39,963 nucleotides of DNA from Thermoplasmata archaeon (GTDB lineage Archaea; Thermoplasmatota; E2; UBA202; JdFR-43). The notes under the pieces are model-generated. The model saw only the letters and a list, made by a program, of their open reading frames with translations, ran no database searches and had not been told where the DNA came from. This document shows positions 28,706-38,647 of the stretch, piece after piece. Each line of letters begins with the position of its first letter. Position 1 is the first letter of the stretch. Both the position numbers and the translations under genes were made by a program. The stretch is from contig JAGGZK010000048.1 in NCBI GenBank assembly GCA_021162065.1, positions 1 through 39,963 of the forward strand, read 5' to 3'.

Positions 28706-29551
28706 GTGAAGGTTCATCTGCTCTTCTCGGATTCCATGGGAGTTCGCTCCATGGCGACGCTGGTGGAGGTGGATGGCGGGAAGATTTTTATAGACGCATC
28801 CGCCGCCCTCGGGCCATCCCGCTATGGGCTGCCGCCCCATCCCTTAGAGATGGAGGCGCTGGAGAAGGCGAAGGAGAGGATAAGGGAGCTGGCTAAGGAA
28901 TGCGAGACATTCGTCATAACCCATTACCACTACGACCACTATGACCCTGATGAGAGATTTTATGAAGGGAAGAGGATATTTGCCAAGGATATAAGGGAGA
29001 ACATAAACAGGAGCCAGAGGGAGAGGGGAAGCCATTTTCTGGAGGAATTCGGGGAGAAGGCGGAGATAATATATTGCGACGGAGACATCTATGAAGCAGG
29101 GGGGGCTGAGCTTAAATTTTCCCCGCCCTTTCCTCATGGTCCAGAAGGGGTGAAACTGGGATATGTTCTCATGGTGAGCGTGGAGGAGAAGGAGAAGATT
29201 CTGTTTGCCTCCGATGTTCAGGGGCCCGTTTATGAAAAGGCCAGGGATTATATCATTGATGAGATGCCGGATATACTCATAATGGACGGCCCTCCCTCCT
29301 ACTTTCTGGGATGGAAATTTTCCCAGGCAAATCTGAAGAAGGCAGAGAGCAACCTGATGGAGATAATGGAGAAGACGGACTGCCGTCTTATACTGGACCA
29401 TCACCTGCTCAGGGACCTTAAATACAGGCAGAGGATGAAATCCCTCTATGAAATCTATGGAGACAGAATAAGCACCTTTGCCGAGTGGAATGGAATGGAA
29501 AACAACCTTCTGGAGGCAAGGAGAAAGGAGTTGTGGGAGAAGGCGGGTTAG
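28706..29551 (+). CDS. Metallo-beta-lactamase-fold hydrolase (UPF0282-like)
   Basis: GVRSMATLVEVDGGKIFIDASAALGPSRYGLPPHPLE, THYHYDHYDP, FASDVQGPVYEKARDYIID, LDHHLLRD; GTG start. Confidence 0.88.
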   Translation: MKVHLLFSDSMGVRSMATLVEVDGGKIFIDASAALGPSRYGLPPHPLEMEALEKAKERIRELAKECETFVITHYHYDHYDPDERFYEGKRIFAKDIRENINRSQRERGSHFLEEFGEKAEIIYCDGDIYEAGGAELKFSPPFPHGPEGVKLGYVLMVSVEEKEKILFASDVQGPVYEKARDYIIDEMPDILIMDGPPSYFLGWKFSQANLKKAESNLMEIMEKTDCRLILDHHLLRDLKYRQRMKSLYEIYGDRISTFAEWNGMENNLLEARRKELWEKAG

Positions 29552-30108
29552 GCCTTATCCGTCCAGAAGAACAGGGTTACGCCGGCGAACCCAGTATTTT
29601 CGTAGGAGAACATGCCAGTCCACCCTATGACTCCCATGAATCCGCCGCACAAAAGGCGATGATCCCCAATCAGGTAAGTTTCATTTCCGGGCGGGGTGAT
29701 GGGCACTATGTTCGTTTCCGAGGCGTTGCCATGATAACTGCAGTATATTATGGATGGAAACAGGGAAAAGAATATGTGGAGGCGTGATGACTGCACAAGA
29801 CTGGGAGGGAGGGAGAAATGCAGTCCCTCGCCGGCTGAGATGATGAAGTAAACGCCAAGGGAGGAATAGTATTCCATCTCCTTATCCTCATGGAAGATTC
29901 TGGCGCACTCCATGGCTATGGCGTGGCCCACATCACCATTTCCCACCTCTATCTCCCTGCTCATGGTTTCCATGACTCCTCCCGGCTTTATCTTCACAAA
30001 GTCCACCATTATTTTTTTCCCATCCGCCGCATTTGAAGAGGAGGAAAAAGGCAGTGCGGAGGCAACCATGAGAAGGGCAAGGGCCATGGAGATAATCTTC
30101 AGATTCAT
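29548..30108 (-). CDS. Predicted secreted protein of unknown function
   Basis: Signal peptide MNLKIISMALALLMVASALPFSSSSNA; 186-aa ORF. Confidence 0.65.
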   Translation of the reverse strand: MNLKIISMALALLMVASALPFSSSSNAADGKKIMVDFVKIKPGGVMETMSREIEVGNGDVGHAIAMECARIFHEDKEMEYYSSLGVYFIISAGEGLHFSLPPSLVQSSRLHIFFSLFPSIIYCSYHGNASETNIVPITPPGNETYLIGDHRLLCGGFMGVIGWTGMFSYENTGFAGVTLFFWTDKA

Positions 30109-30205
30109 GTCAAAATAGCATGAGGAACTTATAAATCTTTTCGGTGAAGATGCCAAAGAAACATAACAGAAAATTATATAAGTGGCCATTGATAAGGGGG
30201 ATTAT

Positions 30206-32794
30206 ATGAAGCGAGTTTATCTGTTTGATGAGGGAAGCGGGGAAATGAAGGATTTGCTGGGTAACAAGGGTGCCCAGCTGTGCGAGATGAAAAAAATAGG
30301 CATTCCCGTTCCCCCGGGATTTGTCATTTCCACGGAAGCATGCAGGGAGTATCTCCAGAAGAAGAAACTGGATGATGATTTGAAAAAGGAGATAGAGGAG
30401 GCTCTGGGAAAAATAGAGGAGGAGACGGGAAAGAAATTCGGGGATGAGGAAAATCCTCTGCTGGTATCGGTCCGCTCCGGCGCCCCCATCTCCATGCCGG
30501 GCATGATGGACACCATTCTTGACCTTGGCCTGAGCGATGAAATTGTGGAAAAAATGGCGGAGAAGGACGAGTGGTTTGCCTACGATACCTATCGCAGATT
30601 CCTGAGCATGTTCGGGAATATTGTGATGGGCATAGAGGAGATAAAATTCGACGAAATCCTTGAAAAAAAGAAGGAGGAGGAGGGCGTTGTCCTTGATCAG
30701 GAGTTGTCCGTTGAAGGACTGAAGCAGGTGGTGGAGGAATACAAAAAACTCTTCACCCCTCCGCCCCCAAAAGAGCAGCTCTTCATGGCCGTGGAGGCGG
30801 TCTTCAAATCATGGAATAACCCCAGGGCCATAAATTACAGGAGGATAAACAATCTCCCGGAGGATATAGGGACAGGTGTGGTGGTGCAGACGATGGTCTT
30901 CGGCAATATGGGGGACGACAGCATGTCAGGCGTTGCCTTTACCAGAGACCCCTCCACGGGAGAAAAGAAGATTTTCGGCGAGTTCATAATAAACGGACAG
31001 GGAGAGGATATCGTCTCTGGCAAGAGAACTCCGTTGCCAATCTCCGAACTGGAGAAGATAGCACCCTCCATATATCGTCGCCTTCAGGAGATTTCGGAGA
31101 AGCTGGAGAGGCATTACAGGGACATGCAGGATATGGAGTTCACGGTAGAGAAAGGCAAACTATACATGCTCCAGACCAGGACGGCGAAAAGGACGGCCAG
31201 GGCGGCGGTGAAGGTGGCGGTGGACATGGTAAAGGAGGGCATAATAAGCAGGGAGGAGGCGATAATGAGGGTCGATGCCTCCACTTTGCAGAAATTGCTT
31301 CACAAGCAGATAAAGGAGAGCAGGGACTTGAAGGTGATAGCCACTGGCCTTCCTGCCTCGCCGGGGGCGGCGACGGGCAAAATATGCTTTTCTCCCGATA
31401 AGGCGGCGGAGATTGGGGATAGGGAGAAAGTTATACTGGTGAGGGAGGAGACAACGCCTGAGGATATTCATGGTGTTGTGAAATCGCAGGGGGTGCTTAC
31501 GATCAGAGGGGGAATGACATCCCATGCTGCCGTGGTGAGCAGGGGGATGGGCATACCATGCGTGGTGGGTTGCGGAAGCATAAGGATAGATGAGGAGAAG
31601 GGAGTGATGGAAGTTGGAGGACTAATACTCAAGGAGGGCTACACCATATCCATAGACGGCTCCACCGGCAGGGTGATACTGGGTGAGGTGGAGGTAATTG
31701 ATGCAAAGTTTACCGATGAATTAAAGGTGCTTCTGGAATGGGCTGACGGCTTCAGAAAACTGCGGGTATATGCCAATGCGGATATGCCAAAGGATGCGGA
31801 GAAGGCCATCTACTTTGGAGCGGAGGGCATAGGGCTGTGCAGAACGGAGCACATGTTTTTGGGGAAGCGACTGCCCATCGTGAGAAAAATGATTCTTGAG
31901 GAGGAGAGGAGAGAGGAGGCGCTGCAGGAACTTCTGGAGATGCAGAGGAAAGATTTCTACGAAATATTCAAGGTGATGAGCGGCAAGCCCGTGGTTATCC
32001 GTCTCCTTGATGCCCCCCTCCATGAGTTCCTTCCAAAATACGAGGAGATGCTGGAGAAGAAACTCACGGAAGGGTTGACGGAGGAAGAGGAAAAGATAAT
32101 GAAGAAGGTGCTGGAGATGAGGGAGGCAAATCCCATGCTGGGATTCAGGGGGGCAAGGGTGGCCATAATGCAGCCGGAGATATACAGAATGCAGACGAGA
32201 GCCATTATGGAAGCAGCATTCATGGCGGAGAAGGAGGGATATAAAGCGATACCTCACATAGAGATACCCATAGTGAGCGAGAGAAAGGAGATAGAGATGC
32301 TTAAGGAGCATATAGAGGATGAGATTTCAAAGGTTTTCAAGGAGAAGGGAAGGGAGATGGAATATAAGATAGGAACCATGATTGAACTGCCCCGCGCCTG
32401 CATAGTGGCGGACGAACTGGCGGAGGAGGTGGATTTCTTCTCCTTTGGAACCAACGACTTGACTCAAACAACCTTTGGCTACAGTAGAGATGATGCAGGC
32501 AAGGAATTTCTGGGGGACTACATTGAGAAAAAGATTCTTCCAGATGACCCCTTCTCCGTGCTGGATGAGAAGGGCGTTGGCTCTCTGATAAAAATGGCCG
32601 TAGAGAAGGCGAGGAAGGTGAAGGGGAGCGATATAGAGATAAGCATATGCGGTGAGCATGGAGGGGAGCCCCGCTCCATTAAATTCTTCCATACCATTGG
32701 AGGGGATGCGGTGAGCTGCTCTCCATTCAGGGTCGCCATAGCAAGACTGGCGGCGGCGCAGGCAACTCTGGAGGAAAAGCAAAAACAATCCTAA
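30206..32794 (+). CDS. ppdK: Pyruvate, phosphate dikinase
   Basis: LGNKGAQLCEMKKIGIPVPPGFVIST, SVRSGAPISMPGMMDTILDLGL, GGMTSHAAVVSRGMGIPCVVG, GTNDLTQTTFGYSRDD. Confidence 0.97.
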   Translation: MKRVYLFDEGSGEMKDLLGNKGAQLCEMKKIGIPVPPGFVISTEACREYLQKKKLDDDLKKEIEEALGKIEEETGKKFGDEENPLLVSVRSGAPISMPGMMDTILDLGLSDEIVEKMAEKDEWFAYDTYRRFLSMFGNIVMGIEEIKFDEILEKKKEEEGVVLDQELSVEGLKQVVEEYKKLFTPPPPKEQLFMAVEAVFKSWNNPRAINYRRINNLPEDIGTGVVVQTMVFGNMGDDSMSGVAFTRDPSTGEKKIFGEFIINGQGEDIVSGKRTPLPISELEKIAPSIYRRLQEISEKLERHYRDMQDMEFTVEKGKLYMLQTRTAKRTARAAVKVAVDMVKEGIISREEAIMRVDASTLQKLLHKQIKESRDLKVIATGLPASPGAATGKICFSPDKAAEIGDREKVILVREETTPEDIHGVVKSQGVLTIRGGMTSHAAVVSRGMGIPCVVGCGSIRIDEEKGVMEVGGLILKEGYTISIDGSTGRVILGEVEVIDAKFTDELKVLLEWADGFRKLRVYANADMPKDAEKAIYFGAEGIGLCRTEHMFLGKRLPIVRKMILEEERREEALQELLEMQRKDFYEIFKVMSGKPVVIRLLDAPLHEFLPKYEEMLEKKLTEGLTEEEEKIMKKVLEMREANPMLGFRGARVAIMQPEIYRMQTRAIMEAAFMAEKEGYKAIPHIEIPIVSERKEIEMLKEHIEDEISKVFKEKGREMEYKIGTMIELPRACIVADELAEEVDFFSFGTNDLTQTTFGYSRDDAGKEFLGDYIEKKILPDDPFSVLDEKGVGSLIKMAVEKARKVKGSDIEISICGEHGGEPRSIKFFHTIGGDAVSCSPFRVAIARLAAAQATLEEKQKQS

Positions 32795-32828
32795 AATTTA
32801 AAAAGAAGAGCCACCTTTAGCAACCACA

Positions 32829-34034
32829 ATGCTGGACGAGAAGGAGAGATACCTGTTCAAAAGAAAGCTCGATGAAATCAAGAGCATTAAAGGGCAGCAT
32901 ACCGAGTTGATTTCTCTTTATATCCCTCCCGATAAGATGATAAGTGACGTGATGGCCCAGTTGAGAGACGAGTATTCCCAATCGTCCAACATAAAATCAA
33001 AGCAGACCCGCAAAAACGTGCTTTCTGCCATCGAATCCATAATGTCGAGACTCAGATATTTTAAGAAGCCCCCACCAAACGGCATGGTCTTCTTTGTTGG
33101 CATGGTGGGGGAGCCGCCGAAACTTGTGGCGGAGATAGTGGAGCCGCCCATGCCCATAAACATATATCTTTACAGATGTGATTCTCAATTTTTCACAGAG
33201 CCGCTGGAGCAGATGCTGGAGACAAAGGATATTTATGGGTTGCTTCTCATAGACAGGAGGGAGTGCACCATCGGCTTTCTCATAGGCAACAGGATAGAGA
33301 CGGCTGCCTATCTTACATCCCGCGTACCTGGTAAACATGGAAAGGGAGGGCAGAGTCAGCGAAGGTTTGAAAGACTCACGGAAATAGCAGCCCACGAATG
33401 GTTTGTGAAGGCGGGGGAGAAGGCCTCGCAACTCTTCCTGGAAAAGAAGAATCTGAAGGGTGTGCTTGTTGGCGGACCGGGACCCACAAAAAGGGAGTTT
33501 GTGAATGGAAACTATCTCGATTACAGAATAAAGGATATGATAGTGGGTATATACGACACGAGTTACACCGACGAGTATGGATTGCGAGAGCTGCTCAATG
33601 CGGCCTCCGATGACCTGGAAGAGGTGGAGGTGGTGAAGGACCGCAGGCTGGTGCAGCGCTTCCTCAATGAGGTGAGAAAGGACAGCGGCTTAGCCTTATA
33701 TGGCGAGGAGGAGGTGAGAAGGGCGCTGGAGGCGGGGGCGGTGGATGTGGTTATCATATCGGATGCCCTGAAGAAGTACAAGGTGAAGGCGAAATGCAAA
33801 AACTGCGGTTATGAGATGAACGGAATAATGGAAAAACTGGAGATAGAATGTCCGGAATGCGGGGCATCCATGGATATTGTGGAGAAGAAGGACATGATAG
33901 AGGAGTATGCGGAACTGGCGGAACAGAGCTCGTCGGAGGTGGCGATAGTGGGGAGGGAGAGTGAGGAGGGTGAGATACTCTACAAAGCCTTTGGAGGCAT
34001 TGCAGCGATATTGAGGTATAAGATGGATTTTTAA
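32829..34034 (+). CDS. prf1: Peptide chain release factor aRF1
   Basis: ELISLYIPPDKMISDVMAQLRDEYSQSSNIKSKQTRKNVLSAIESIMSRL; GGQSQRRFERL; zinc-ribbon CKNCGYEMNGI...CPECG. Confidence 0.96.
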   Translation: MLDEKERYLFKRKLDEIKSIKGQHTELISLYIPPDKMISDVMAQLRDEYSQSSNIKSKQTRKNVLSAIESIMSRLRYFKKPPPNGMVFFVGMVGEPPKLVAEIVEPPMPINIYLYRCDSQFFTEPLEQMLETKDIYGLLLIDRRECTIGFLIGNRIETAAYLTSRVPGKHGKGGQSQRRFERLTEIAAHEWFVKAGEKASQLFLEKKNLKGVLVGGPGPTKREFVNGNYLDYRIKDMIVGIYDTSYTDEYGLRELLNAASDDLEEVEVVKDRRLVQRFLNEVRKDSGLALYGEEEVRRALEAGAVDVVIISDALKKYKVKAKCKNCGYEMNGIMEKLEIECPECGASMDIVEKKDMIEEYAELAEQSSSEVAIVGRESEEGEILYKAFGGIAAILRYKMDF

Positions 34035-34077
34035 GGGGGATACTAAAAATTATAAATCTCTAACCCATATCTTAACG

Positions 34078-34470
34078 ATGTATGTCAGGGCAATTCCAGA
34101 AAAGTGTAGTGGGTGTGAGGTTTGTGAAGTTGTGTGCTCCATGAAGCATTTCAATGTGGTGAATCGCTATAAATCGGGCATAAGAATAGAGAAGAAGAGT
34201 GTAGTGGAGGACATACCCCACGTATGCAGCCATGGCAACCTCTGCAATTTTGAATGCATCGATGCCTGCAACTTCGATGCCTTGAAGAAGGAGAATGGTA
34301 TTGTCGTCGTAATATACGATAACTGCGTTGGATGCCGTTTGTGCGAGAAGGCATGCCCCCTCAATGCCATATGGATTCATGAGAAGAAGGCGTACAAATG
34401 CGACTTATGCGGAGGGGAGCCGGAATGCGTTAAATACTGCTCCCAGAATGCCCTGGAGGTGGTGGCATGA
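34078..34470 (+). CDS. Ferredoxin-like 4Fe-4S electron-transfer subunit of AOR
   Basis: CSGCEVCEVVCSMKHF, CNFECIDAC, CVGCRLCEKACPLNAI, CDLCGGEPECVKYC; overlaps AOR start. Confidence 0.92.
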   Translation: MYVRAIPEKCSGCEVCEVVCSMKHFNVVNRYKSGIRIEKKSVVEDIPHVCSHGNLCNFECIDACNFDALKKENGIVVVIYDNCVGCRLCEKACPLNAIWIHEKKAYKCDLCGGEPECVKYCSQNALEVVA

Positions 34471-36290
34471 TGTGGGGATATGGAGGAAATGTGCTTGTTG
34501 TCGATCTCTCCACGGGAGAGGGCAAAAAGATTCCTCTGGATGAAAAACTTGCGTCCAAATATCTGGGCGGGGATGGCTTCGGTGCCTACTACATGAACAC
34601 CATGATGGATGCATCTGTGGATGCGCTCTCTCCAGATAACATTCTTGTCATCGCCCCCGGTCTTTTCACCGCCACACCCATACCCACGGCGGGCAAAACC
34701 GCCTTCTTCGCCAAGTCGCCCCTCACCAACGGATGGAACGAGAGCGTGATGGGAGGACGGATAGGCGTGGCGATGAAGCAGGCAGGGTATGACGTGCTGA
34801 TTATAAAGGGAAGGGCCGAAAAGATGTCTTACCTTCTTATAAGAAACAATGAGATTGCGGTGAAGAATGCGGAGCATCTGAAGGGAGAGACAACGAGGAA
34901 GACGGCGGAGGAGATAAAAAAGGATGAGGGAGATGTGGTGGTGGCCAGCATAGGCATTGCCGGAGAAAAGATGGTGAAATATGCATGCATCGACTGCGAG
35001 GAGAGGCAGGCGGGCAGAGGAGGCATAGGTGCGGTGATGGGAAGCAAAAATCTCAAGGCCATAGCAATCTTTGGCAGCAATGATATAGAGATGGCAAAGC
35101 CGGAGAAGGCCTACGAGTTAATGGCAAAGTATTATGAAATCATGATAAATCACCCCTCCTTCGAGGATGACGGCAAATACGGCACGGGGGAATTTCTGGA
35201 GTGGATGAATAAGGAGAGGGGTACGTTCCCAACAAGAAACTGGAGGGAGGGCGTCTTTGACGAAAGAAAGGAGATAGACCCCTACTACTGGGCTCCAAAG
35301 TATGCCATAAAGAACAAGGCATGCATTCAGTGTGTTAAGCCCTGCGGAAAGGCCTTCGTGCTTCAGAAATTCGAGGGGATGCTGGACGGCGTGGAGTATG
35401 AGACGTTATACTCTCTCGGCTCCAACTGCGGGGTGGCGAGCATAGAGCATGTGGCCAAGGCCAACGAGCTTTGCGACCTCTACGGCATGGATACCATATC
35501 TACAGGAGGGGCAATCGGCTTCATCATGGATTTATACGAGAATGGCATCGTCGGCAAAGAGGAGGTGGGGGTGGATGCAAGATTCGGAAACGGCGAGGCG
35601 ATGCTGGAATTAATAGAAAAGATAGCCAGGAGGGAGGGCATAGGAGACGTGCTGGCAGAGGGCGTCAAAAAAGCGGCGGAGAAGATTGGCAATGATGCGG
35701 AGAAATATGCGGTGCATGTGCGCGGGATGGAGCCACCTGCCTATGATGTGAGAGGCATCAAAGGAATGGCCCTTGCCTTCATGACCTCTCCGCGCGGCGC
35801 ATGCCACCTCCGCTCTGGCGCCTACGCCCTGGAGTTAACGGGCAAATTCTGGAAGTTTGAGGGTGTGGACAGGTTCAGCAGCAAGAATAAGGGCAATGAG
35901 ATTGCCTCCATGGAGAATTTCATGGCCGTCTACGATGCCCTGGGAGTGTGCAAGTTCAGCAGAGGAATATTCCTCCTCAATTTTGATGAGATGCTGGATG
36001 CCATTACAGGAAAGCCGTTGAGCGAGGGGCAGCTGGAGAAGATAGGAGAGAGGATACATAATCTGAAGCACATATTCAACCTAAAGGCGGGATGGAAGAA
36101 GGAGGATGCAAAACTTCCCCACAAGGTGCATCAGCCCATCCCCGAGGGGGTTTCAAAGGGGAGCTATGTGAGTGTTGAGGAGGAAAGAGAGATGCTGGAG
36201 GACTATTTCCAGGCGAGAGGATGGGACAGGAACGGCATACCTACAAGAAAGAAGCTCGAGGAGCTGGAAATAGAAGAGTTCATGAAATGA
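34467..36290 (+). CDS. aor: Aldehyde:ferredoxin oxidoreductase family protein
   Basis: YGGNVLVVDLSTGEGKKIPLDEKLASKYLGGDGFGAYYM; ACIDCEERQAGRGGIGAVMGSKNLKAIAIFG; ACIQCVKPCGK. Confidence 0.93.
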   Translation: MMWGYGGNVLVVDLSTGEGKKIPLDEKLASKYLGGDGFGAYYMNTMMDASVDALSPDNILVIAPGLFTATPIPTAGKTAFFAKSPLTNGWNESVMGGRIGVAMKQAGYDVLIIKGRAEKMSYLLIRNNEIAVKNAEHLKGETTRKTAEEIKKDEGDVVVASIGIAGEKMVKYACIDCEERQAGRGGIGAVMGSKNLKAIAIFGSNDIEMAKPEKAYELMAKYYEIMINHPSFEDDGKYGTGEFLEWMNKERGTFPTRNWREGVFDERKEIDPYYWAPKYAIKNKACIQCVKPCGKAFVLQKFEGMLDGVEYETLYSLGSNCGVASIEHVAKANELCDLYGMDTISTGGAIGFIMDLYENGIVGKEEVGVDARFGNGEAMLELIEKIARREGIGDVLAEGVKKAAEKIGNDAEKYAVHVRGMEPPAYDVRGIKGMALAFMTSPRGACHLRSGAYALELTGKFWKFEGVDRFSSKNKGNEIASMENFMAVYDALGVCKFSRGIFLLNFDEMLDAITGKPLSEGQLEKIGERIHNLKHIFNLKAGWKKEDAKLPHKVHQPIPEGVSKGSYVSVEEEREMLEDYFQARGWDRNGIPTRKKLEELEIEEFMK

Positions 36291-37273
36291 AGGGCCTTGC
36301 TCTCCTCCTTGCCCTTCTTCTTTTTATACCCGTTCCCGGGAGTGTGGAGAAAAGCGGCTATGATGGCATCGATGATGCCGCCCATTTCAAATATTATCAG
36401 AACGAGAGCCACATAATCCACTGGTATGAATGGTGGTATGCTAACCTCAAAGATGGCAAAAATGGAGTGGTGGTGATGTTCTTCACCTTCGGAAATCTGA
36501 ATAAGATTGCCCAGCGGGTTGTTGGAGTATTCGCCGTCTTTCTGGATGAGAATGAGAGCGTGGAATCTCTTTTCTTCAACCCATTTGCCCCCTTCCATCT
36601 GGACTATGAAAAATGCAATGTGAGCATAGGGGAGAACAGATTTTATGAGGAGGGAGGAAAATTTTTTGTGGAATATGCCGGAAAAAATCTCTACATCCAT
36701 ATGGAAATGGACGGCGGGGGAATGCCCTATGGAAGCATTGCTTCCTTGGAGGAATGGCAGTGGGCGGGATGGTATGTTGCCCTTCCCTACGGAGAGGGGG
36801 AGGCGATTATAAAATGCAATGGGAAGGAGTATAAACTCCATGGAAAGGCATATCATGACCACAACTGGGGAATGCGAAAGATGGGGAAATTCAACTGGGA
36901 CTGGGGGGAGTTCGGTGAGGAAAACTACTCCATAATATATGGGATTGCCGGCCATGAGGAAATGAAAGGGGGAGTGCATTTCATAAATGAGAGCACGCAT
37001 GTATTCGTGCCCTATGGAAAAATAAAGGAGGAGTATCTTGAATGGAATCGTATCTCCGGATTCAAAAAGCCAGTGAAAATTCATGTTTATGGAAATGATG
37101 CCAACATGAGTGTGGACTTCTATGTGGAGATGGAGCGTGCATACATCCTGGGATATGGAAAAATGGGAAAGCCGTATCTGCTTGGAAGGGCATATGGGTA
37201 TGTGGAAACGGGCGGAATAAAAAGAAACTTCGACACCATCGGCTTTTACGAGCACCACGGAAGATTTGAATGA
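36287..37273 (+). CDS. Secreted CrtC/AttH-like lipocalin-fold protein
   Basis: Signal peptide MKGLALLLALLLFIPVPG; HIIHWYEWWYANLKDG and GKAYHDHNWG resemble the CrtC/AttH family; ATGA overlap with aor. Confidence 0.75.
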   Translation: MKGLALLLALLLFIPVPGSVEKSGYDGIDDAAHFKYYQNESHIIHWYEWWYANLKDGKNGVVVMFFTFGNLNKIAQRVVGVFAVFLDENESVESLFFNPFAPFHLDYEKCNVSIGENRFYEEGGKFFVEYAGKNLYIHMEMDGGGMPYGSIASLEEWQWAGWYVALPYGEGEAIIKCNGKEYKLHGKAYHDHNWGMRKMGKFNWDWGEFGEENYSIIYGIAGHEEMKGGVHFINESTHVFVPYGKIKEEYLEWNRISGFKKPVKIHVYGNDANMSVDFYVEMERAYILGYGKMGKPYLLGRAYGYVETGGIKRNFDTIGFYEHHGRFE

Positions 37274-37321
37274 GAAAACTTTTTCATGCTCTCCGGATTT
37301 ACTGGCATGCTAAATGTCAGG

Positions 37322-38647
37322 ATGAAAAAGGCACTCACCATTGCGGGGAGTGATAGCGGAGGGGGTGCTGGCATAGAGGCGGATTTGAAAACCTTTGCCT
37401 CCTTCGGTGTTCATGGAATGGCCGCCATCACATCCGTAACTGCCCAGAATACCATGGGAGTGGAGGCCATAAAGGATTTGCCCCCTTCGATGGTAAGAAA
37501 GCAGATTGAATGCGTTGCCGATGATATGGGCATAGATGCTGCCAAAACGGGAATGCTGAGCAATGCCAGCATAATAAAGGCGGTGGCAAAAACTGTGGAA
37601 AAATATGACTTTCCTCTTGTCGTCGACCCTGTGATGATAGCAAAGGGCGGGGCACATCTTCTTAAAGAGGAGGCGATGGATACTCTTATGGGTAGCATCG
37701 TTCCCCTCGCCACGGTGATAACTCCAAACAGATTCGAGGCGGAGCGGCTGAGCGGAATGAAGATAAGAAGTAAGGAGGATGCGAGGAAGGCGGCAAGGAA
37801 GATAGCCAGAATGGGGGCAGAGGCGGTAATAATAAAAGGGGGCCATCTCGGGAGAAAGGCAACGGACATTCTTTATCATAAGGGGAAATTTTATGAATAT
37901 GAAGGGAAGCGGATAAAGGGATGCACCCACGGCACGGGATGCAGCTTTTCCGCCGCCATCGCCGCAAATCTGGCTCTGGGAAACGATTTAAAAGAAAGTG
38001 TTGCCATCGCCAAGAAATTCATCACCATGGGCATAGCATATGGGGTGGAGATAGGACATGGCCATTGCCCAGTAAATTCCATAGCATGGCTGCAGAAGGA
38101 TGCGGAGAGATGGCGCGTTTTCAACAAACTTGGCATGGCAGTAGAGAGGTTAATGGAGAAGGATATAGCCAATTTCATACCGGAGGTGGGGATGAATTTC
38201 GCCTACGCTCTGCCGGCCCTCTACTTAAGAAATGAAAATGATGTTGCCGCCATAGAGGGCAGAATTGTTAGGGCTGGAAGCAAAGCAAGGAGGGGAGAGA
38301 TAAAATTCGGCGCCTCCCGCCATCTTACAAGGGCGCTCATGAAGGCCATGGAATTTGATGAGGGCGTGAGGGCAGTCATGAACATAAGGTTCGACGCCTC
38401 CTTCCTGAAAAAAGCCAGGAAAAAAATGCTCATCTCCTTTTATGATCGCAGAGAGGAGCCGGAGGAGGTGAAGAAAAAGGAAGGGGCAACACTCCCATGG
38501 GGAATAGAGAGCGCCATCAGGAAAGCGGGAAGAATGCCTGATGTGATATATCACGAAGGTGATGTGGGAAAGGAGCCAATGATACTCATATTCGGAAGAG
38601 ACCCGGAGGATGTTCTCTCAAAGTTTGAAAGAATCGCCGGGCTATAG
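37322..38647 (+). CDS. thiDN: ThiD-ThiN fusion (HMP/HMP-P kinase plus thiamine-phosphate synthase)
   Basis: ThiD: ALTIAGSDSGGGAGIEADLKTFASFGVHGMAAIT, TGMLSN, VVDPVMIAKGG, GCTHGTGCSFSAAIAA. ThiN: IPEVGMNFAYALPALYLRNENDVAAIEGRIVRAG...FGASRHLTRALM. Confidence 0.94.
   Translation: MKKALTIAGSDSGGGAGIEADLKTFASFGVHGMAAITSVTAQNTMGVEAIKDLPPSMVRKQIECVADDMGIDAAKTGMLSNASIIKAVAKTVEKYDFPLVVDPVMIAKGGAHLLKEEAMDTLMGSIVPLATVITPNRFEAERLSGMKIRSKEDARKAARKIARMGAEAVIIKGGHLGRKATDILYHKGKFYEYEGKRIKGCTHGTGCSFSAAIAANLALGNDLKESVAIAKKFITMGIAYGVEIGHGHCPVNSIAWLQKDAERWRVFNKLGMAVERLMEKDIANFIPEVGMNFAYALPALYLRNENDVAAIEGRIVRAGSKARRGEIKFGASRHLTRALMKAMEFDEGVRAVMNIRFDASFLKKARKKMLISFYDRREEPEEVKKKEGATLPWGIESAIRKAGRMPDVIYHEGDVGKEPMILIFGRDPEDVLSKFERIAGL

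Noticed and set aside
36203-37258. 351-aa antisense ORF on the minus strand
   Set aside because: Opposite the CrtC-like gene, which has a signal peptide, conserved HWYEWWY/YHDHNWG motifs and operon coupling; the antisense frame has no recognisable motifs and would also overlap the aor end.
37274-37321. TPP riboswitch upstream of thiDN
   Set aside because: Gap is too short and lacks conserved elements.
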